Origin: Ilex aquifolium
Lineage: Eukaryota; Streptophyta; Magnoliopsida; Aquifoliales; Aquifoliaceae
Direction of reading: 5' to 3'
NCBI GenBank assembly: GCA_951799425.1
Contig: OX637391.1
Coordinates: 22,926,551-22,990,550, forward strand
DNA length: 64,000 nt
Shown piece by piece: positions 56,750 through 64,000 of the stretch. Each line of letters opens with the position of its first letter. Within the stretch, counting starts at the first letter, position 1. Both the position numbers and the translations under genes were made by a program. Below the pieces are notes generated by a model. That model was given only the letters and a program-made list of their open reading frames with translations. It did not search any database and was not told where the DNA came from.

Positions 56750-59700
56750 GTGGTCGACAAGGGCGAGTCGAGTGAAAAGAGTGAGAGAGATGGGGTTGAT
56801 AATGAACATGTGATTGATGATGGTTTATGCTTTCCTTCTATGTCCGCCCCTTTTCCCCATCGGTTGAAGCCACCTCTCAAGGTGGCTAATTATTCTGACA
56901 TTTTGGATTTGTTTAAGCAGGTAAAGATCAACATCCCGCTCCTTGATGCCATCAAACAAATTCCGTCATGTGCCAAGATATTGAAGGACCTATGCACTGT
57001 GAAAAGGAAGTTGAATGTCCGGAAGAAGGCATTTCTCACCGAACAAGTGAGCTCTATATTGAGGACCAACACTCCTCCAAAATTCAAGGATCCCGGTTGT
57101 CCAACAATTGCCATCACCATCGGGAATTGCCGGGTTGAGCAGGCATTGCTTGACTTGGGGGCGAGCGTCAATCTTCTTCCTTACTCCGTGTACCAACAAC
57201 TCAAGCTTGAAGAGTTGAAGCCCACCTCAGTTACACTTCAACTGGCGGATCGGAGCATACGCACACCAAGGGAAGTAGTGGAAGATGTGCTTGTCCAAGT
57301 TGACAATTTTTACTTTCCAGTCGATTTTATTGTATTAAATACACACCCGGTTGCTAACCTTAATTCCCAAATCCCCGTTATTCTTGGAAGACCTTTCCTT
57401 GCTACCGCTAACGCTGTGATTAATTGCAGGAATGGTCTAATGAAGTTGGCTTTTGGGAACATGACCATGGAGCTGAATGTATTCAACCTAGCAAAACAAC
57501 CCGGGGATGATGTGGAGGTGAACGAGATCAATAGAATCGACACTTTGATTGAGGAGCAAGTGGAGTTAGAAGGAATGTTGGACTGCATGGAGGAGGACTT
57601 TGTTGAACTTGTAAAGTTAGATGAGGAAGAGAGCGTGGAAGGTTTGAAAGGGGTGGATAAGTGGATCTCAACATTTGAAAGACTCCCACACCAAGAGAAG
57701 AAGATATTTCCATCCGATGTACAAAAGCCTACCTTGGAATTGAAGCCACTACCTTCCCACTTAAAGTATGCATATCTTGGGGAAGATGAATCATTCCCGG
57801 TGGTGATTAGTTCGACATTGGATGCAAAGCAAGAAGGAGATCTCTTGGAGGTGCTGCGGAGACATAAGGGAGCAATTGGGTGGACAATTGCGGATATCAA
57901 GGGGATAAATCCTACCATTTGCACACACCGGATCTACCTTGAAGAAGATGCAAAACCATCTCGCCAGCCACAAAGGAGATTAAATCCGATCATGAAGGAT
58001 GTGGTACGGGATGAGGTTTTGAAACTACTTGACGTGGGCATTATCTTTCCAATTGCCGACAGTAAGTGGGTTAGTCCTACGCAAGTAGTACCCAAGAAGT
58101 CGGGTGTGACTGTGGTAGAAAATGAGGAGAATGAACTCATTCCAACAAGGGTAATCACTGGATGGAGAGTGTGTATTGATTACCGGAAGCTCAACTTGTG
58201 CACAAGGAAAGACCACTTTCCAATCCCATTCCTCGATCAAGTGCTAGAACGGGTAGCGGGGCATCTTTTCTATTGCTTCTTAGATGGATACTCTGGCTAT
58301 AATCAGATAGAGATTGCCCTTGAAGACCAAGAGAAAACCACTTTCACTTGCCCCTACGGTACCTTTGCGTATTGTCGCATGCCTTTCGGGCTATGTAATG
58401 CCCCTGGAACATTCCAACGTTGCATGATGGGGATTTTTAGTGATATGGTGGAGAAGATTGTCGAGGTGTTTATGGATGACTTCTCAGTCTTCGGGGATTC
58501 TTTCGAGGGGTGTTTGGGGAATTTGAAGAAGGTGTTAGAAAGGTGTGAGGAGAAGAATCTAGTTCTGAATTGGGAGAAATGTCACTTCATGGTGACACAA
58601 GGAATTGTGCTCGGGCACATCATCTCGGCAAAGGGAATCGAAGTGGACAAATCAAAGGTGGAGGCCATCTCCAACCTCCCTACGCCAAAGGTCATCAAAG
58701 ATATCAGGTCGTTTCTAGGCCATGCAGGTTTTTACCGTCGGTTTATAAAAAATTTTAGTGCATTGGCCCGCCCGTTGACCAATTTGTTATCCAAAGATGT
58801 CCCTTTTGTTTGGTCGGATAGTTGTGAGGCATCTTTTTCAAAACTTAAGAGTATGCTTGTCACGCCTCCAATTATGCGACCACCTAAGTGGGACTTACCT
58901 TTTGAGTTTATGTGCGACGCAAGTGATTATGCGGTCGGTGCAGTGCTCGGTCAAAGGGAGGATAATAGACCATATGTAATATACTATGCTAGCAAAACTC
59001 TGAATGAGGCCCAAATGAATTATACCACCACAGAAAAGGAGTTGCTAGCAGTAGTATTTGCTTTAGATAAATTTCGGTCTTACATCATTGGTTCACCGAT
59101 AATTGTTTTCACTGATCATTCTGCTTTAAAGTATCTACTGTCTAAGCAGGATGCCAAACCAAGGCTTATCCGGTGGATCCTCCTACTTCAAGAGTTCAAT
59201 CTGATAATCAAAGATAAGAAAGGAGTAGAGAACGTGGTGGCGGACCATCTATCTAGATTGGTGGTGCAAGAGGCTGATGAGCACATTCCAATCCCTGATT
59301 CTTTTCCCGATGAGCATTTATTGTCCATTCATTCTCATTGTCCTTGGTATGCTGACATTTGCAATTATCTTGCAACAGGACAAATACCACCGAAGTGGAG
59401 CCCTGAAGATAAAAGGAGGTTTATGGCGGACGTCAAGTACTTCTACTTCGATAATCCGTATCTGTTCAAGTACTGCCCAGACCAAATCATGAGGCGATGT
59501 GTGCCTGAAAATGAGCAGCGGAATGTCCTTGCCTTCTGTCACTCCCAAGCCTGCGGTGGCCACTTCTCCGCCAAGAAAACTTCTTCAAAAATTCTCCAAT
59601 CAGGTTTCTACTGGCCTTCTTTAATTAAGGATTGTATTTCATTTTGCAAAGAATGTGATAGATGCCAACGTTTGGGGAATGTGACCCGGAGGAATATGAT

Positions 59701-60649
59701 GCCCCTCTCCCCTGTACTTGTGATAGAAATATTCGATTGTTGGGGCATCGATTTCATGGGTCCCTTCCCTATGTCGTTTGGCTATCTATACATTCTGCTG
59801 GCAGTGGACTACGTGTCCAAATGGGTGGAGGCTATCCCGACAAAGACTAATGACCACCGGGTTGTAGTCAAGTTCTTGAAAGAGAACATTTTCTCGAGGT
59901 TCGAGATGCCTCGTGCTTTGATTAGTGATGGTGGATTACACTTTTGTAACAGGCCAGTTGCATCGTTATTGTTCAAATATGGCGTTACACATAAAGTATC
60001 CACCGCTTATCACCCACAAACAAATGGCCAAGCCGAGCTAGCCAATAGGGAGATCAAGACCATCCTTGAAAAAACAGTTAACCCCAATAGGAAGGATTGG
60101 TCTGAGAGATTGATTGATGCCCTATGGGCATATCGTACTGCCTACAAGACAGTTTTGGGCATGTCTCCCTATCGGCTTGTCTATGGAAAGGCTTGCCATC
60201 TGCCAGTAGAAATGGAACACAAAGCTTATTGGGCAATAAAGACCTTAAATTTCAATTTAAGAATGGCAGGCAAACATAGGATGTTAGAAATGAATGAACT
60301 GGAAGAGATTAGGCGGGATGCATACGAGAGTTCAAAAATTTCAAAAGAACGGGCGAAAATCCTTCATGATAACTCCATAGTGAGAAAATCATTCGAGCCC
60401 GGGCAAAAGGTACTCTTGTATAATTCCCGCCTCTCCATTTTTCCCGGAAAGCTAAGATCCCGTTGGGATGGCCCCTATCTTGTCAAGGTGGCCTACCCCA
60501 ATGGAGCTGTTGAGATCACCAACCTCAAAGATGGCCAAACATTCAAGGTAAATGGCCAAAGACTTAAGCCATTCTTTGAGGGCTTTGAAAACCAAGTGGT
60601 GGAGGAAGAGTTAACCGACCCAGTGTATCCGGAAGTGATTGAGGAATAA
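56750..60649 (+). CDS. Element C protease-RT-RNase H-integrase (1299 aa)
   Basis: In phase with Gag after the TAA. The protease motif [12 protein letters not shown] is near residue 133, [11 protein letters not shown] near 574, RNase [14 protein letters not shown] near 721, the integrase HHCC finger near 930-975 and the DDE core from about 999 to 1094 ([19 protein letters not shown]). All catalytic motifs look present. Expression needs read-through of the TAA or an internal start; the first ATG is at 56750. It is the same polyprotein as in A and B. Confidence 0.88.
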   Translation: MVDKGESSEKSERDGVDNEHVIDDGLCFPSMSAPFPHRLKPPLKVANYSDILDLFKQVKINIPLLDAIKQIPSCAKILKDLCTVKRKLNVRKKAFLTEQVSSILRTNTPPKFKDPGCPTIAITIGNCRVEQALLDLGASVNLLPYSVYQQLKLEELKPTSVTLQLADRSIRTPREVVEDVLVQVDNFYFPVDFIVLNTHPVANLNSQIPVILGRPFLATANAVINCRNGLMKLAFGNMTMELNVFNLAKQPGDDVEVNEINRIDTLIEEQVELEGMLDCMEEDFVELVKLDEEESVEGLKGVDKWISTFERLPHQEKKIFPSDVQKPTLELKPLPSHLKYAYLGEDESFPVVISSTLDAKQEGDLLEVLRRHKGAIGWTIADIKGINPTICTHRIYLEEDAKPSRQPQRRLNPIMKDVVRDEVLKLLDVGIIFPIADSKWVSPTQVVPKKSGVTVVENEENELIPTRVITGWRVCIDYRKLNLCTRKDHFPIPFLDQVLERVAGHLFYCFLDGYSGYNQIEIALEDQEKTTFTCPYGTFAYCRMPFGLCNAPGTFQRCMMGIFSDMVEKIVEVFMDDFSVFGDSFEGCLGNLKKVLERCEEKNLVLNWEKCHFMVTQGIVLGHIISAKGIEVDKSKVEAISNLPTPKVIKDIRSFLGHAGFYRRFIKNFSALARPLTNLLSKDVPFVWSDSCEASFSKLKSMLVTPPIMRPPKWDLPFEFMCDASDYAVGAVLGQREDNRPYVIYYASKTLNEAQMNYTTTEKELLAVVFALDKFRSYIIGSPIIVFTDHSALKYLLSKQDAKPRLIRWILLLQEFNLIIKDKKGVENVVADHLSRLVVQEADEHIPIPDSFPDEHLLSIHSHCPWYADICNYLATGQIPPKWSPEDKRRFMADVKYFYFDNPYLFKYCPDQIMRRCVPENEQRNVLAFCHSQACGGHFSAKKTSSKILQSGFYWPSLIKDCISFCKECDRCQRLGNVTRRNMMPLSPVLVIEIFDCWGIDFMGPFPMSFGYLYILLAVDYVSKWVEAIPTKTNDHRVVVKFLKENIFSRFEMPRALISDGGLHFCNRPVASLLFKYGVTHKVSTAYHPQTNGQAELANREIKTILEKTVNPNRKDWSERLIDALWAYRTAYKTVLGMSPYRLVYGKACHLPVEMEHKAYWAIKTLNFNLRMAGKHRMLEMNELEEIRRDAYESSKISKERAKILHDNSIVRKSFEPGQKVLLYNSRLSIFPGKLRSRWDGPYLVKVAYPNGAVEITNLKDGQTFKVNGQRLKPFFEGFENQVVEEELTDPVYPEVIEE

Positions 60650-60877
60650 CAATTGGTCCTTTGTTCGCATGTACAGTTTCCTTTATTTTAATTATGTCAT
60701 GTTTTTATTTCATGTCACTTACTTGTTGTTGCTATATAACTTTGTTTTCTTTTGAATCAAGATCTTGGTGTGTTCGTCAAAAGCTCGAATGCGAGGTGTT
60801 TTCTTACCCTTCTCATCTTTTATTGTCTTTCATTGCATATGCTATCTTTTTGTTGCATTGAGGACACTGCATGATTC

Positions 60878-60890
60878 TAGTTGGGGGGTG
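60878..60890 (+). other. Internal polypurine-tract copy in element C
   Basis: TAGTTGGGGGGTG about 230 bases after the pol stop, preceded by GCATTGAGGACACTGCATG, as in B. Confidence 0.6.
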
Positions 60891-62663
60891 AGGTGCACCA
60901 TTTGTTAGATGCACCAGAATTTTTTTTTTTTTGTGTATTCCAATTTTGTGTTGCATTAGTACAAAATATGTAGAAATTTTGAAAATTTTTGATGAAAAAT
61001 ACCTTTAAGTTGATCTGTATTCCCTTATGAAGTGAGTATGAACTAGATGACATGTTGATTGTTGCTGTGAACCTTGTGCACATGAGCTTACTATAGAAAT
61101 GGATCCTATGCATAAATATCACATATGTATTGATTTTCAAACTCATCTGTATGTGATTTCTGAATTTGTAATTTCAGTGATTTACGGGTTGGATTCATGT
61201 TTTAAGCTTGACATAAGAAGTGGAGATGAGTAAGGACCCATGAGAGTTTTAGTGCCAAACCTTTTTGGAGGGAACTTACGTTTACTCAAAGAACAATTTT
61301 TGATATCAAGTTTGTTCAATAGTCTCATTATGCTTGCTTTGGTTAGTTGCATTTGGTTAGTAGACTGATTTGTCTTGATCATGTAATGCTCTCCCCATGT
61401 GGACCTGGAAGTGATCTTAGGCCATTTTTGAAAACTTTGAGCCTTAGCCTTTTTCTTGGAAAAATTTATCCCTAGTGCCATGATTGAGCCTTACTTGAAT
61501 TCGTTTCTATGCCATACATTTGACCAAGCCAATGCAAAATGATAAATACTTACCTTACCTTGGTTGTTCCTAGAGCTAAATTTGAGTGATCGTTAAAGCG
61601 AAGGAAGTATGGTGTGGAAATTCAAACAAAAGGGATGGATGTTGTGGAGTTTAAATGTTGAATAAAAAAGAATGAAAACTCAAGAAAAGGAAGAGAAAGG
61701 GGTGAAAGAAGAAAGAACGATCATAGAAAAAAGGATGATGTTAAGAAGAATAAAGAAAATAAACAAGGGGTATGGTGATGGTGAGAAAATCAAAATCCCA
61801 TGAAAAAAGAAGTGTTTTTCCAACATTAAAGTCTCTCACTCGGAACAGCCCTCTTTGTTGTCCTTTTTCCTTCATTTCTTTTACCTAGATATCACCCCAG
61901 GGCCCCATTACAACCCTTAAAGCCCTAAGTGATCTAGAGAAGCATGGGAGAAGCATGTTCGTAAAAATATTGATAAGTTTAGTCTTACTACCTAATGCAC
62001 TAACATCCCATTCATGAGACTATGCCAAGGTTGCCTCTTTGTCACATATGAACTTCATTTTTGGATTACATGTGAGCACGTTGTTTTGAATACAAGATTC
62101 TATATCACATGTACACATGGAGTGCATACCAGTATAACGTGAGTGCGTTTATTGCTCAAGAGTGTCCCTTGGTGAGTTTTGCATTGAAACTGAGTTTGTC
62201 TAGCTTTTTGAATGTGAATTCTGTTTCGTAAATGCCCAAATTACTTGTTTAATTTCACATGCACACGAGTGGAAAATTAATTTGTAGGTGCATATTTCTG
62301 ACTAGCATTGAGGACTATGGCTTTGCTCATGTGCATTTAGTTCATTCAATTGAGAAATTTGTTAAAAAGCTCCATGCTTGCAAGAATGAGGGAATATTTC
62401 TCAAGTTATTGATATTGGCATATTTTAGGAATGCTTTGATTCTGAATCTTGATGAGGTGTTTTCTGGATGTTCATTTTGGATAGTCAATTGTTGGAATTC
62501 ATTTCGTGTATTTTTGAATGTATCAAAGTCCTAAATCGCATTGCAATTTCATTAATAAATTGGACATGATGGTTAAGAGTGTGCTGGGAGGTATAGAGGA
62601 TGTCTAGAAGTAAATAGGATTGAAGCAGGATAGCCAGCAATAAGTTCAGGAAACTAAGGCTTA

Positions 62664-62726
62664 GCGTACCGGTACGCGTACCGGTACACTGACCCTACTG
62701 GAGTGCTGCGTACCGGTACGCGTACC
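62664..62726. repeat. GTACCGGTAC palindrome cluster upstream of the C 3' ORF
   Basis: GCGTACCGGTACGCGTACCGG, spacer CACTGACCCTACTGGAGTG, then GCGTACCGGTACGCGTACC. The flank AGGAAACTAAGGCTTAGCG also resembles the LTR flank. Confidence 0.85.
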
Positions 62727-62982
62727 TGAATCGATTTTTTTAAAATGGGTTTTTTATTTTTAGATGTCGGTTAACCCTTCATTTCCCTCCTCATTTAAAC
62801 CCGATTCTCTCCCAACCGAAATACCTCTTGGAGTTCATACCCTTTCCTATTCCTCCTCTTTAAAAACCCACTTTCTCTCTCCCCGATTCTCTCAAATCCC
62901 AAATCCCTTGAACCCTTGTTCCACCGAAACCCCCTCAAGCCCAAGTCTTCCCGTTTTTCTCCATTCTCTTTCAAATCCTTCA

Positions 62983-64000
62983 ATGGCCCGAACAAAAGTG
63001 CCCGGTCCCGATCTTCCTCAACATGAGGAGCCCTCTGGTCGCAAGCGGAGTAGTGGGGAGATCGAAGAACTCAGGGAGAAGAGGAAGAAGGCGAGAATGG
63101 AGGCTCGGATGAATTGGATTGGCGACAGGGGTGTGACCTGTGAGCGAAACCTCGATGTCATATCTCTCACACGACGGAATGCGGCGGTCCAAGCCATCGA
63201 AAACCATGGTATGCATTTCTGGTTTGAGGTAGTTGAGGGGTATAATCTATCCATGTGCAGGGATTTTTATCAGACTCTTGGGTTGGCTGATGTGGGTGGG
63301 GTAGAAATTTTGAAGGCCAAGGTTCGGGGTAAGGTAATCACAGTGACCCCTGATGTCATTGCGTCCCTCCTCGGGGATTACCAGAGACCACCCGATGATC
63401 CACCGACCTACCCTGACAATGTCACTCAGGCAAAAACGATCAATGAACTGGTGGCATTGATGTATGAGGACCCCAGCATGTTTAAGGGTCAGGTGCAGAG
63501 TGGGAAGTTGAAACACTCTTATGGGTTGTTGAACAAACTCCTCCACTACAATTTGCTGCCTTGGGGTGCTGAGAAGAAGCCGAATTTGGAGAAATTGGCT
63601 TTGTTGGATGCGGTTATGTCTGGAGTGCCAATTGATTTTGCTCGGTTTATATGGGAGCAGATGAAGGATTTTGCCAACACACAGAAACCTCGGATTAATT
63701 TGCCTTTTGGGAGTTTAGTGACCCGCTTGTGCAAGCTCAGCAAGGTTAGGCCCTACGTTTTTTATCAGATTACTCCCCCTGAGACTGGGGCCATTGGCAG
63801 AACGAGTAAGAAGAAGAGGAAGGCTCTGAGTCGGGGAAGGCGAGCTGCTCCTGTTGGCACTGGATCTGAGGCCCCTGGTGCTTCATCTTCTGCCGGGCCA
63901 TCAACTGCGGGACCTGTACGCTCGACTGATCAGCGTCTTGATGACATTGAGGCGACCTTGCAAGGTTTTGGGGAGATTTTGAGAGAGCTGTTCAGCCATA
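62983..64000 (+). CDS. Athila 3' ORF, plant transposon-domain protein (partial, 339 codons visible)
   Basis: Starts MARTKVPGPDLPQ. It has a basic Lys/Arg region (KRKKARMEAR) and then the same core as the B protein: NLSMCRDFYQTL, RGKVITVTPDVIASLLG, LLNKLLHYNLLP and PFGSLVTRLC. A Ser/Ala/Gly-rich linker and the start of a coiled coil (TDQRLDDIEATLQGFGE) follow. The frame is open to the window edge; the end is missing. No signal peptide is seen. Its role in Athila elements is not settled. Confidence 0.85.
   Translation, partial: MARTKVPGPDLPQHEEPSGRKRSSGEIEELREKRKKARMEARMNWIGDRGVTCERNLDVISLTRRNAAVQAIENHGMHFWFEVVEGYNLSMCRDFYQTLGLADVGGVEILKAKVRGKVITVTPDVIASLLGDYQRPPDDPPTYPDNVTQAKTINELVALMYEDPSMFKGQVQSGKLKHSYGLLNKLLHYNLLPWGAEKKPNLEKLALLDAVMSGVPIDFARFIWEQMKDFANTQKPRINLPFGSLVTRLCKLSKVRPYVFYQITPPETGAIGRTSKKKRKALSRGRRAAPVGTGSEAPGASSSAGPSTAGPVRSTDQRLDDIEATLQGFGEILRELFSH

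Larger units (their letters stand above)
60650..62982 (+). other. Spacer of element C between pol and 3' ORF
   Basis: Closely matches the B spacer. Right after pol comes a hydrophobic frame (60661-60861) that opens with TTG, not ATG. An internal polypurine copy lies at 60878-60890, a patch shared with element A at about 61420-61490, and a palindrome cluster at 62664-62726. No gene is supported. Confidence 0.65.
52988..64000 (+). mobile_element. Element C: Athila-type LTR retrotransposon, right end outside the window
   Basis: 5' LTR, perfect tRNA-Asp primer site, gag and pol frames separated by one TAA, an internal polypurine-tract copy, a long spacer and the start of the 3' ORF are visible in the standard order. 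It is a close relative of B (most of pol nearly identical) but has a distinct LTR. The target duplication should be GCAGG (52983-52987). Confidence 0.92.

Noticed and set aside
60661..60861. 66-codon hydrophobic ORF after pol, also in B (30676-30876)
   Set aside because: It opens with TTG, not ATG, and B and C are so similar there that an open frame in both is weak evidence; the frame is not kept in A.

Overview
This window is repeat-dominated nuclear DNA of a flowering plant, probably a eudicot. The evidence is plant-type Ty3/gypsy LTR retrotransposons (Athila-like with a tRNA-Asp primer site, chromovirus-like with an initiator-Met primer site), a broken plant-type diacylglycerol kinase gene with intact splice borders, plant MITEs and long AT-rich stretches. 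I see no bacterial-style operon, rRNA, tRNA gene or CRISPR array. All calls come from reading the sequence by eye; no alignment or database search was run.

Layout. 1-1229 is the end of a chromovirus LTR (copy F, + strand) that abuts the gag of an oppositely oriented relative (element D). Element A, a complete Athila-type retrotransposon (1913-16294, + strand, TSD GGATT), sits inside D gag. The D leader, primer site and 5' LTR follow (to 19376), then a chromovirus protease/RT scrap and a diacylglycerol kinase fragment (19936-20515, - strand). A hAT-like non-autonomous transposon filled with a CCA-type minisatellite lies at 22043-22963. A solo chromovirus LTR (E, TSD GAAAT) spans 23245-39169 and is split by Athila element B (25164-38591, - strand, TSD GGTAG). 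39175-52987 is a graveyard: a GGT-type minisatellite, degenerate short repeats, a foldback MITE, a decayed Tat-like LTR and an 84-93 bp tandem array. Athila element C (from 52988, + strand) runs off the right edge.

How the genes work together. A, B and C share one plan: LTR, tRNA-Asp primer site, gag-protease-RT-RNase H-integrase polyprotein, a polypurine-tract copy just after pol, a long conserved non-coding stretch, the terminal polypurine tract and the LTR. B and C add a plant-transposon-domain ORF near the 3' end. Element A lacks that ORF. It carries two diverged copies of a different cargo module: a TATA-like box, a pyrimidine-rich leader, a one-helix microprotein ORF, and a roughly 142-residue basic zinc-finger protein. 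The finger protein resembles the cysteine-rich nucleic-acid-binding proteins of carlavirus-type plant RNA viruses. A has an open 1875-codon gag-pol and LTRs that look identical, so it is young; B has two frameshifts and a nonsense codon; C has one nonsense codon between gag and protease.

The two most unusual signals are the cargo of element A and clusters of a GTACCGGTAC palindrome. The clusters occur in the LTRs of both the Athila and the chromovirus families and again upstream of the 3' ORF in B and C.
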